The notes beneath the pieces were generated by a model. The model made no database searches and was not told the origin of the DNA. It saw only the letters and a list, made by a program, of their open reading frames with translations. Below, piece by piece: positions 1 through 5,470 of a stretch of DNA of 8,623 nucleotides (the stretch's first letter is position 1; every line of letters begins with the position of its first letter). The DNA lies in the NCBI GenBank assembly GCA_029260415.1, contig JAJDDH010000235.1, positions 1 through 8,623 of the forward strand, in the 5' to 3' direction. Source of the stretch: Phycisphaerales bacterium. GTDB taxonomy: Bacteria; Planctomycetota; Phycisphaerae; Phycisphaerales; UBA1924. Made by a program: the position numbers and the translations under genes.

Positions 1-213
1 TTGAACGTCGCGCACCCGTGTCCAGTCCAGCAGGACACTCGTGCCGTTGCCCATCATCACGCTCACCCCCTGCATGTCCAGCGTGGTCACCGTCCCTTGG
101 GGCGGGGCGTCGTCCCCCCACAGCTCCAGGATCTGTGACGAGGGCTGCGCCTGGGCGGCGCTGAACACCGCAGCAACAACAACACCGCATACCTGTTGCG
201 TCCATGGTTTCAA
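1..213 (-). CDS. Secreted protein of unknown function, N-terminal part only
   Basis: I do not recognise this gene. The 71 visible codons start at a TTG (211-213) that overlaps the TGA of the VWA gene as TTGA, with a purine-rich ribosome binding site (GAGGGGAG, complement of 220-227) six bases upstream; no ATG in this frame is better placed. The N-terminus reads as a Sec signal peptide: a short polar stretch, a hydrophobic core at residues 8-20 (VCGVVVAAVFSAA) and an AQA cleavage site near residue 22. The mature part (ILELWGDDAPPQGTVTTLDM...VLLDWTRVRDV) alternates hydrophobic and polar residues like small beta-rich periplasmic proteins. The C-terminus lies beyond the left edge. The overlap implies translational coupling to the VWA gene, so a shared envelope role is plausible but is inference. 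Confidence 0.72.
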   Translation of the reverse strand, partial: MKPWTQQVCGVVVAAVFSAAQAQPSSQILELWGDDAPPQGTVTTLDMQGVSVMMGNGTSVLLDWTRVRDVQ

Positions 214-1271
214 GGGCGGCTCCCCTCGACCCGCGCAAAGCTCCCGCCCGAGTCCGCCGCGATCTTGCGCATCATCCGCTCCACCTCGTCGCGGTCAGCG
301 CTGCTGGAGAACTCGCCGAACATAATGCTGTGGATCGGGATCCGCGAGCGCCGGTTGAGCTGCTCGATCCGCTCGGGAACGTCCGCGAGGAACCGCCCGT
401 CGGTCATGAAGTAGATCGCATCGGGGGGCGGGCGGAGCGAGAACACCTGGTCGAACCCGCTCATCGGCTGAGTGCCCCCGTCCGGATAGGCCCGGTACAG
501 CTCCCGCCTGGCCCACAGCTTCTTCCGCTCCGTCGCGTCGGACCAGATCCGGCGCGAGCCGAGCGGTGACGCGGCGTTCGAGTAGAACACCACAAAGAAC
601 TCGGCGCTCTCGAGCAGGCCCGCGATCGACCGGTCCAGCTCACGCTGGGTGAGCTCCATGCGGGTCCGCCCGCTGGGCGTGTCGGCGTTCATCGACGCCG
701 AACGGTCCACGATGTACGCGAAGCGCCGCCCCTGGGCCTCGAGCCCGAAGAAGCTGGCGCCCGACCCGGAGCCCGCGCCGCCCGACCCGCTGCTCGCGGC
801 ATCGAAGCTCGACGCCGACGTCACGTCCCCCGAGCCCAGCGAGGTCTCGATCTTGGTCAGCTCGGGCGTGATCTCGTCGCTGCCCGTCGCGTCGGTCATC
901 AGCTCGACGGGCGCGACGTCCGACGCGCTGATCTCGGGCGCCGCGGGAGACTCAAGCTCCATCGCGCTGGACTGGATGGTCGCCAGCTCGACGCTGGTCA
1001 TGACGGCAAAGTCCACGCTCCCGGGCGCCGAGCCGCCCGCGTCGGCGGTCGTGAAGTCCACCGTGACCAGCGCCGCGATGAGCAGCAGCAGCAGGTGAAC
1101 GCCGATCGACGCCCCCGCCCCCACCAGCGTGACCCGGCGCAGCAGCCTCCACAGCCCGCCCCGCTGGGGCTCGGGCGCCGCCCCGGGATCCGCGATCTCC
1201 CAGCCAAGGTCCTGCGGGTGCTGGGCGCCGGTGGGTTGGTGCTGGGTGTCGCTCACGACGGTATCGTACAA
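210..1271 (-). CDS. Membrane-anchored VWA-domain protein
   Basis: A 353-residue protein with a cytoplasmic N-terminal tail of about 45 residues, one hydrophobic anchor at about 50-71 (GASIGVHLLLLLIAALV), a low-complexity Ala/Ser/Asp/Gly spacer to about 175, and a C-terminal von Willebrand factor A domain at about 180-350. The metal-ion-dependent adhesion site is intact: DRSASM (D189, S191, S193), the Thr of GGTQPM (T267) and the Asp of MTDG (D291). Such domains usually bind protein partners through a divalent cation outside the membrane. The start is uncertain. TTG at 1269-1271 has GGAG nine bases upstream and is preferred; GTG at 1254-1256 would give 348 residues but has no well-spaced ribosome binding site. 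The open frame continues to 1538, but that stretch is Arg/Gly/Pro-rich and antisense to pyrH. The stop overlaps the start of the following secreted protein. Partner and exact role are unknown. Confidence 0.88.
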   Translation of the reverse strand: MYDTVVSDTQHQPTGAQHPQDLGWEIADPGAAPEPQRGGLWRLLRRVTLVGAGASIGVHLLLLLIAALVTVDFTTADAGGSAPGSVDFAVMTSVELATIQSSAMELESPAAPEISASDVAPVELMTDATGSDEITPELTKIETSLGSGDVTSASSFDAASSGSGGAGSGSGASFFGLEAQGRRFAYIVDRSASMNADTPSGRTRMELTQRELDRSIAGLLESAEFFVVFYSNAASPLGSRRIWSDATERKKLWARRELYRAYPDGGTQPMSGFDQVFSLRPPPDAIYFMTDGRFLADVPERIEQLNRRSRIPIHSIMFGEFSSSADRDEVERMMRKIAADSGGSFARVEGSRP

Positions 1272-1357
1272 ACGGTCGGTCTCCGGGATTGTCGCTGTGC
1301 CGATCTGCGTCGCTCGCCCGAGCCGCCCGGCTCCCACGGGCCTATCCGCAGGGTGGA

Positions 1358-1398
1358 GCGGGTGGTTCGCCCGTCCACTGGCGGGGATCCGAACCCGC
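1358..1398. repeat. Imperfect inverted repeat (hairpin) between VWA gene and pyrH
   Basis: The arms are GCG (1358-1360) with CGC (1396-1398), GGTTCG (1364-1369) with CGAACC (1390-1395), and CCCG (1370-1373) with CGGG (1382-1385). The apical loop is TCCACTGG, and there are internal bulges of three bases (1361-1363) and four bases (1386-1389). That makes about 13 pairs. No T run follows on either strand, so it does not look like a classical intrinsic terminator. On the minus strand it would lie in the leader of the VWA gene; on the plus strand it lies upstream of the proposed pyrH promoter. Confidence 0.45.
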
Positions 1399-1415
1399 AG
1401 AAGATCGGCGCCCAC

Positions 1416-1444
1416 TTGACCCCCCCGCCGCTCGTCCGTTGAAT
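1416..1444 (+). promoter_or_regulatory. Possible sigma70-type promoter for pyrH
   Basis: TTGACC (1416-1421, five of six to the -35 consensus) is followed after exactly 17 bases by TTGAAT (1439-1444, four of six to the -10 consensus). Transcription would begin near 1451, giving a leader of roughly 50 bases before the pyrH ATG. This is a motif match only. It also argues against the upstream ATG at 1443 as the pyrH start, because that codon would lie inside the -10 element. Confidence 0.35.
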
Positions 1445-1499
1445 GCCCAAGCGGGAGCCGCAGGCCCCGAGGCCGACGCACGTCTCCGGGGACTCTCCG

Positions 1500-2285
1500 A
1501 TGCCAACCCAGCAGGCCACCGCAAGCAAGACCGTCCACCAGCGGGCGTGGACCCCGGGCCAGCCCCCGGCACGCGTCCTGCTCAAACTCTCGGGCGAGGC
1601 CTTCTGCCCGTCGGGGGGGTTCGGGATCGACGCCGACGAGCTGGGGCTCATCGCCGAGGAGATCCGCTCCGCGACCGAGGCGGGCGCCCAGATCGCCGTG
1701 GTCGTAGGCGGGGGCAACATCATCCGCGGCGCCGAGCTGGCCCGGACCGACGGGTTCCAGCAGGCGACGGCCGACTACATGGGCATGCTCGGGACCGTGA
1801 TCAACGCCCTGGCCCTGCGGGAGCGCCTGCAGGCGTGCGGCGTGGACTCACGCGTGCAATCGGCGATCGAGATCCGGGCGGTCGCCGAGCCGTTCATCCG
1901 GGGTCGGGCGCTGCGTCACCTGGAGAAGGGACGCGTGGTCATCCTCGCCGCGGGCACGGGCAACCCGTTCTTCACGACCGACACCTGCGCCGCGCTCCGC
2001 GCGACCGAGCTGGACTGCAACATCCTGCTCAAGGCGACCAAGGTGGACGGCGTCTACACCGCGGACCCCAAGAAGGACCCAACCGCCACGCGCTACGACC
2101 GCCTCACCTTCCGGGAGGCGCTCGAGCGTCGCCTGCAGGTGATGGACATGACCGCGCTGGCGATGTGCCAGGAGAACCGGATCCCGGTCCTGGTCTTCGA
2201 CTTCAAGCAGCCCGGGGCCATCCGGGGCGTGATCGAAGGCAAGCCCATCGGCACCCTCCTGACCTGCGCCGAGCCCGACGACTGA
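1500..2285 (+). CDS. pyrH: UMP kinase (uridylate kinase)
   Basis: PyrH phosphorylates UMP to UDP with ATP in cytoplasmic de novo pyrimidine synthesis; bacterial forms are hexameric amino-acid-kinase-fold enzymes, usually activated by GTP and inhibited by UTP. The 261-residue protein shows the family signatures in order: LLKLSGEAF (27-35) at the phosphate-binding N-terminus, GGGNIIRG (70-77), DYMGMLGTVINALALR (92-107) in the UMP-binding helix, GTGNPFFTTD (152-161), LLKATKVDGVYTADP (176-190), and a C-terminal VFDFKQPGAIRGVIEG. The chosen ATG has GGGGA seven bases upstream (1488-1492). An in-frame ATG at 1443 lacks such a site. About 25 Gln/Thr/Pro-rich residues precede the catalytic core, somewhat longer than usual. 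frr follows after 85 bases on the same strand. rpsB and tsf, the common upstream partners, are absent here. Confidence 0.98.
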   Translation: MPTQQATASKTVHQRAWTPGQPPARVLLKLSGEAFCPSGGFGIDADELGLIAEEIRSATEAGAQIAVVVGGGNIIRGAELARTDGFQQATADYMGMLGTVINALALRERLQACGVDSRVQSAIEIRAVAEPFIRGRALRHLEKGRVVILAAGTGNPFFTTDTCAALRATELDCNILLKATKVDGVYTADPKKDPTATRYDRLTFREALERRLQVMDMTALAMCQENRIPVLVFDFKQPGAIRGVIEGKPIGTLLTCAEPDD

Positions 2286-2324
2286 ACCGGACGCCTGAGC
2301 CCACCAGCGTCACGATCGCGGATC

Positions 2325-2344
2325 GGGGGCGTATCATCACCCCC
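2325..2344 (+). promoter_or_regulatory. Possible -10 element inside a GGGGG/CCCCC hairpin upstream of frr
   Basis: TATCAT (2332-2337, five of six to TATAAT) sits at the centre of an inverted repeat formed by GGGGG (2325-2329) and CCCCC (2340-2344) with a ten-base loop. No good -35 lies 16-18 bases upstream (best GTCACG at 2309-2314). It lies 33 bases before the frr start, so it may give frr transcription independent of pyrH. Equally it may be only a weak hairpin in the pyrH-frr transcript. There is no T run for termination. Confidence 0.3.
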
Positions 2345-2370
2345 TGACCGCTGCCGACTGAGAGGACACC

Positions 2371-2943
2371 ATGAGCACCGATCCCGACACCATCCTGCTT
2401 GAAGCCGAGGAGGCGATGAGCAAGGCGATCGAGTACCTGAAGAGCGAGATGCGGGGCATCCGCACCGGGCGAGCCTCGACGGCGCTGGTGGACTACATCA
2501 AGGTGGACTACTACGGGTCCTCGGCCGATCTCAAATCGCTTGCCGCGATCTCGATCCCCGAGCCCACCCAGATCCTCATCAAGCCCTTCGACGCCTCCTC
2601 GCTCGCGGCCATCCGCACCGCGATCGAGACCTCCGACCTCGGGCTCAACCCCAACGTCGAGGACAAGTCCATCCGCATCAACGTCCCCTCGCTCAGCCAG
2701 GACCGGCGCAAGATGCTCGTCGCGCAGGCGAAGAAGCACGGCGAGGAGCAGAAGATCGTGATGCGCAACACACGCCGCGACGCGAACAAGCACGCCGACG
2801 CGCTCGCCAAGCAGGCGGGCTCTCACGTCTCGGAGGACGAGGTCAAAACCCTCAAGGACGAGATCCAGGAACTCGTCAAGAAGTACGAGGGCCAGGTCGA
2901 AGAGATCATCAGCGCCAAGACCAAGGAAGTGCTCGAGGTCTGA
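2371..2943 (+). CDS. frr: Ribosome recycling factor
   Basis: RRF, with EF-G, splits post-termination ribosomes so that subunits can be reused. The 190-residue length is normal (about 185 in most bacteria). The sequence follows the family along its whole length: MRGIRTGRAST (27-37) near the hinge-preceding helix; the small beta domain at about 40-105 including VDYYGS and ISIPEPTQILIKPFD; IRINVPSLSQDRR (101-113); the conserved MRNTRRDANK (131-140), whose arginines contact 23S rRNA; and the C-terminal coiled helix EDEVKTLKDEIQELVKKYEGQVEEI. The start has AGAGGA (2361-2366) four bases upstream. The 85-base spacing after pyrH suggests co-transcription, with a possible extra promoter in the gap. 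The stop is nine bases from the convergent stop of the zincin gene. Identification is secure. Confidence 0.98.
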   Translation: MSTDPDTILLEAEEAMSKAIEYLKSEMRGIRTGRASTALVDYIKVDYYGSSADLKSLAAISIPEPTQILIKPFDASSLAAIRTAIETSDLGLNPNVEDKSIRINVPSLSQDRRKMLVAQAKKHGEEQKIVMRNTRRDANKHADALAKQAGSHVSEDEVKTLKDEIQELVKKYEGQVEEIISAKTKEVLEV

Positions 2944-2960
2944 CGCGTTCGATCACGCGT
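2943..2960. repeat. Palindromic ACGCGT pair at the convergent frr/zincin junction
   Basis: ACGCGT occurs at 2943-2948 and 2955-2960 with the spacer TCGATC. Because ACGCGT is itself palindromic, the pair is both a direct repeat and an inverted repeat that could fold as a six-base-pair hairpin with a six-base loop on either strand. It covers the end of the frr stop codon and the zincin stop. It could act as a weak bidirectional transcription stop, but no T run follows on either side. Confidence 0.4.
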
Positions 2961-3354
2961 AGCCCAGCCCGTCCAGGTCGTCCTCGTCCAGCCCGAACTC
3001 GTGCCCCAGCTCGTGCAGGATCGTGATCCGGATCTGTCGCTGCAGCTCCGCCTCGTCGCCCCACCCGCCTGCGAAGCTCACGATGCCCAGGCGGTAGATG
3101 TGCACCTGGCTGGGCAGGACCCCGTCGTCCTCCACGCTGCGCTCGGTCATCGCGACGCCGGTGTGCAGGCCGCACAGGCTCGCGCGGTCCTCGGCGCTGC
3201 CCGGGTCCAGCCCGAACTCACGCAGGACCCGCGGGTCGGGCTCGTCATCGACCAGCAGCGGGACCTCCTCAAACATCGCCAGAATGTCGGGCGGGAGCGA
3301 CCCCAGGACCACATCGACCAGCGAATCAAACCTGGCCCGCTGCTCGTCGGTCAT
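2953..3354 (-). CDS. Zincin-like metallopeptidase family protein (PF06262 type)
   Basis: A 133-residue soluble protein whose C-terminus carries the zinc-protease signature HELGHEFGLDEDDLDGLGY (H114, E115, H118), the hallmark of the small bacterial zincin-like family (Pfam Zincin_1, PF06262, formerly DUF1025). Two further features match the family: the N-terminal segment DEQRARFDSLVDVVLGSLPP and the VHIYRLGIVSFAGGW strand region before the active-site helix. In classical metzincins a third His follows at HExxHxxGxxH; here an acidic LDEDD stretch occupies that place, which is normal for the family as I recall it. There is no signal peptide or membrane segment, so it should be cytoplasmic. ATG at 3352-3354 overlaps the stop of the membrane protein gene as ATGA, with GAGGGG six bases upstream. 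The biological substrate is unknown for most members. Confidence 0.88.
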   Translation of the reverse strand: MTDEQRARFDSLVDVVLGSLPPDILAMFEEVPLLVDDEPDPRVLREFGLDPGSAEDRASLCGLHTGVAMTERSVEDDGVLPSQVHIYRLGIVSFAGGWGDEAELQRQIRITILHELGHEFGLDEDDLDGLGYA

Positions 3355-4352
3355 CGATCGCCCCTCGATCGCTTGGGCTCATCATCGAGAATGTCGGCGA
3401 TCCCGACCCCGGTCGCCTGGAGGATCGGGCGCAGGCGCAGGCAGTCGATGGTGACCCCGACGAGCCCGATGGTGACCAGCACCGAGCCCACGGCAACGAG
3501 CACGATCTCGCCCGTGTGCAGGGCCTGCCCGACGGGCCCGCGCACCCCGCCCGAGAACAGGCGGAGCACGTCACCCGCCGCCGCGATCCCCACCGCGCCC
3601 AGCAGGGCCAGCAACGACTGACGATCCACCGTCCCGGTGCGTACCACAACAGAGCGCATCGCCAGGCCCCGCGCCGTCGGGCGCAGCCCCAGGATGACGA
3701 TCGCCAGCAGCGCGCCGATGCCCAGCCGCACGAGCGTGCGGTCCTCGCTGGGTCCACCCGCGCCGAACATGGGCATGGCCTGCCCCGCGTCGATCTCCAT
3801 GTACAGGTACCAGATCAGCAGCACCAGCGGCGCGTACGCCAGCACCCCGCCCGCGGCGCGGAGTCGGGGCCCCAGACCCAGCCCGGCGTGCGGGCGGATC
3901 AGCACGATCGCGCCCAGGCCCGAGACGAGCGTCATCAGCACCACCAGCCACGCGGTCCACGCCGGGCTCCACGCGACATCGAGCCAGTGCAGGCTCAGCT
4001 CGCTCAGACGCATCACCCACGCCCCGAGCGCCGCGACGAGCGCCGCGCCCGACCAGACCACCAGCCCCCACGCCGTCAGCCCCGGGCGGATCAGACGCTT
4101 GAGCTCGCCCGCCTTGGGATCCACCAGCGCCAGAATGGTCGCGCGGACCGGCGCCCGGCACTCCGGGCAGATCTCCCGGATCGACAACCCCCGCAAGTTG
4201 TACCCGCACCGCATGCACGGCAGATCCCCCGTCAGCTCCGACGCGAGCACGCTCGCCCAGGGCGGCTGAGATTCCCCCGAACGCACAGGTTCACTCGGTC
4301 CAGATTCCACGCTGATCCCCGGAGGCCAAACTCGCCGGCTCACGGACGGCAC
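3351..4352 (-). CDS. Zinc-ribbon multi-pass membrane protein of unknown function
   Basis: The protein is 333 residues from GTG at 4350-4352, which has AGGA seven bases upstream; GTG at 4341-4343 is an alternative. After a polar N-terminal tail comes a CxxC-x12-CxxC zinc ribbon (C46, C49, C62, C65: CMRCGYNL...CPEC), then five or six hydrophobic spans at roughly 92-113, 131-152, 167-185, 206-223, 246-261 and 281-303. The short C-terminus is charged (DDEPKRSRGDR). Four-cysteine ribbons fused to several membrane helices are common in Planctomycetota, particularly Phycisphaerae, and generally lack an assigned function. The ribbon probably faces the cytoplasm, an inference. The frame is open upstream to 4445, but that extension (MRRGGGAGEY...) is Gly/Arg-rich and would cross the divergent promoter region. 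The stop overlaps the zincin start, so the two proteins are probably translationally coupled. Confidence 0.82.
   Translation of the reverse strand: MPSVSRRVWPPGISVESGPSEPVRSGESQPPWASVLASELTGDLPCMRCGYNLRGLSIREICPECRAPVRATILALVDPKAGELKRLIRPGLTAWGLVVWSGAALVAALGAWVMRLSELSLHWLDVAWSPAWTAWLVVLMTLVSGLGAIVLIRPHAGLGLGPRLRAAGGVLAYAPLVLLIWYLYMEIDAGQAMPMFGAGGPSEDRTLVRLGIGALLAIVILGLRPTARGLAMRSVVVRTGTVDRQSLLALLGAVGIAAAGDVLRLFSGGVRGPVGQALHTGEIVLVAVGSVLVTIGLVGVTIDCLRLRPILQATGVGIADILDDEPKRSRGDR
3355..3371 (-). promoter_or_regulatory. Palindrome pair enclosing the zincin ribosome binding site
   Basis: CGATCG occurs at 3355-3360 and 3366-3371 around CCCCT. On the minus strand this reads CGATCG-AGGGG-CGATCG directly before the zincin ATG. 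The Shine-Dalgarno AGGGG is therefore the five-base loop of a possible six-base-pair hairpin. It also encodes the end of the membrane protein, so ribosomes finishing that gene would open it, which fits coupled translation. The folding is predicted only from complementarity. Confidence 0.4.
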
Positions 4353-4487
4353 GCCCGCGTCCTGCCATCCTACATCATCTCCCCGCCCGCCTCCGTTGCC
4401 CGTCTCACGATCCGTATACTCGCCGGCGCCCCCACCCCGCCGCAACCACGGGCGGAGCGAGACGTACCGACCTCAAGCAAGGACGCC
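4353..4487. other. Divergent intergenic region between the zinc-ribbon gene and moxR-like gene
   Basis: This 135-base gap separates two divergent operons. It contains one AT-richer island, CCGTATACTC (4412-4421), in otherwise C-rich sequence. The ribosome binding sites of both flanking genes lie at its edges (AAGGA at 4479-4483 for the ATPase; the complement of 4360-4363 for the membrane protein). I see no coding sequence, operator repeat or riboswitch in it. Confidence 0.6.
4414..4420. promoter_or_regulatory. Candidate (possibly bidirectional) -10 element
   Basis: TATACT (4415-4420) matches five of six positions of the -10 consensus on the plus strand. Its core GTATAC is palindromic, so the minus strand reads TATACG at 4414-4419. 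Transcription starts about seven bases beyond would give leaders of roughly 60 bases for the MoxR-type gene and 55 for the zinc-ribbon gene. Neither strand shows a strong -35 at 16-18 bases (TTGCCC at 4396-4401 is only 13 bases away). Confidence 0.35.
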
Positions 4488-5417
4488 ATGCAAGAGCTGA
4501 TCGAACGACTCAGATCGAATATCACGCAGGTTTTCCTGGGGAACCCGGATGCCGTGGACCGCCTGATCTGCTGCCTGCTGGCGCGCGGGCACGCCCTGAT
4601 CGAGGACGTCCCGGGCGTGGGCAAGACCGTCCTCGCCTCGGCCATCGCCCGCTCTATCGACTGCCAGTTCACCCGCGTCCAGCTCACCCCCGACATGCTC
4701 CCGGCCGACATCCTGGGCGTCACGGTCTACGACCGCCAGTCGGGGCGGTTCGAGTTCAAGCGCGGCCCGGTGTTCACCAACATCCTCCTCGCCGACGAGA
4801 TCAACCGCGCCACCCCACGCACCCAGACCGCCCTGCTCGAGGCGATGAACGAGGCGAGCATCTCGATCGACGGCGCCGTCTACCAGCTGGGCCCCCCCTT
4901 CATGGTCCTGGCGACCCAGAACCCGTACGAGTTCGAGGGCACCTACCTGCTGCCCGAGAACCAGCTCGACCGGTTCCTGATGCGCATCGGGCTCGGGTAC
5001 CCGTCGCCCGACGAGGAATCGAGACTGCTCGAGCTGCGTCCCTCACAGAACAGCCTCGTGGGGCTGCAGCCCGTGCTGCACGCCGACGACGTGATCGCGC
5101 TGCAGGACACGGTGGACAGCGTGCGTCTGGACGAGTCGCTGCGTAAGTACATCGTGGACCTGGCCATCGCTACGCGCGAGCACCCCGAGGTGCAGGTCGG
5201 GCTCTCGCCGCGCGGATCGCTGGCGCTGGCTCAGGCCGCGCGGGCGACCGCCGTCATGCAGGGACGCGAGTACGTCATCCCCGAGGACATCCTCGACTCA
5301 GTCCTGCCCGTCTGCACGCACCGGATCATCACCCGGTCGTACAGCGCCGGCAGCGAGAGCGAGGCCACGGCGGAGATCCTGGACGCGGTCGTGCAGTCGC
5401 TCACCAGCCCGGTCTGA
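4488..5417 (+). CDS. MoxR-family AAA+ ATPase
   Basis: MoxR ATPases act as chaperone-like remodelers that help assemble or activate protein complexes, often together with VWA-domain partners. The 309-residue length is typical. Visible motifs are Walker A EDVPGVGKT (39-47, K46, T47), Walker B ILLADEIN (99-106, D103, E104), sensor 1 LATQNP (141-146), the arginine-finger region ENQLDRFLMR (157-166), and sensor 2 SPRGSLAL (240-247, R242). All catalytic positions look intact, and a C-terminal lid domain occupies about 190-309. ATG at 4488 has AAGGA four bases upstream; the frame is open far upstream to 3516, but that part is antisense to the membrane protein gene and is Arg/Gln/Pro-rich. No signal peptide, so cytoplasmic. 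The DUF58 and VWA genes that usually follow MoxR are missing; a CDGSH gene follows instead. The VWA gene at the left edge is a possible but unproven partner. Confidence 0.93.
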   Translation: MQELIERLRSNITQVFLGNPDAVDRLICCLLARGHALIEDVPGVGKTVLASAIARSIDCQFTRVQLTPDMLPADILGVTVYDRQSGRFEFKRGPVFTNILLADEINRATPRTQTALLEAMNEASISIDGAVYQLGPPFMVLATQNPYEFEGTYLLPENQLDRFLMRIGLGYPSPDEESRLLELRPSQNSLVGLQPVLHADDVIALQDTVDSVRLDESLRKYIVDLAIATREHPEVQVGLSPRGSLALAQAARATAVMQGREYVIPEDILDSVLPVCTHRIITRSYSAGSESEATAEILDAVVQSLTSPV

Positions 5418-5470
5418 ACGCACCCCCGCCCCGCCGAGCCCGCGATCTGCCGACCTCCGGAGGACACGCC

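Larger units (their letters stand above)
1272..1499. other. Divergent intergenic region with inverted repeats
   Basis: This 228-base gap between the VWA gene and pyrH holds no credible coding sequence; its open frames translate to Arg/Pro/Gly-rich strings. It contains a compact hairpin at 1325-1341 (GCCCG/CGGGC, seven-base loop) and a larger imperfect one at 1358-1398 (outer GCG/CGC, then GGTTCG/CGAACC, then CCCG/CGGG, eight-base apical loop). It must carry the promoters for both flanking genes. The strand on which the hairpins act, if any, cannot be told from sequence. Confidence 0.6.

Noticed and set aside
1381..1400. tRNA T-arm-like sequence on the minus strand (GCGGGTTCGGATCCCCGC)
   Set aside because: The loop has eight bases with G where the invariant A should be, and no anticodon arm, D arm or seven-base acceptor stem can be built around it.
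1443..1502. Alternative pyrH start at ATG 1443
   Set aside because: There is no ribosome binding site upstream, it falls in the proposed -10 element, and it adds 19 residues without family support. ATG 1500 has GGGGA at good spacing.
1272..1538. Upstream extension of the VWA protein frame to an ATG at 1538
   Set aside because: The extension is Arg/Gly/Pro-rich, has no family resemblance, crosses the hairpin region and overlaps the pyrH start on the opposite strand. A TTG or GTG just before the recognisable protein is better supported.
1289..2347. Plus-strand open frame of 352 codons over pyrH
   Set aside because: It is an out-of-frame reading of pyrH with a Gly/Arg/Pro/Ala-rich composition typical of shadow frames in GC-rich DNA.
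2203..2826. Minus-strand open frame of 207 codons opposite frr
   Set aside because: It is antisense to two secure genes and its translation is Arg/Leu/Val/Gly repeats without recognisable domains.
2311..4412. Shared CACGATC heptamer upstream of frr (2311-2317) and the MoxR gene (4406-4412)
   Set aside because: The distance to the putative -10 differs (14 versus 2 bases), and a seven-base match built around GATC is expected by chance.
3516..4487. N-terminal extension of the MoxR protein to 633 residues
   Set aside because: The added 324 residues are Arg/Gln/Pro/His-rich and antisense to the membrane protein gene. MoxR proteins are normally about 310-340 residues, as from ATG 4488.
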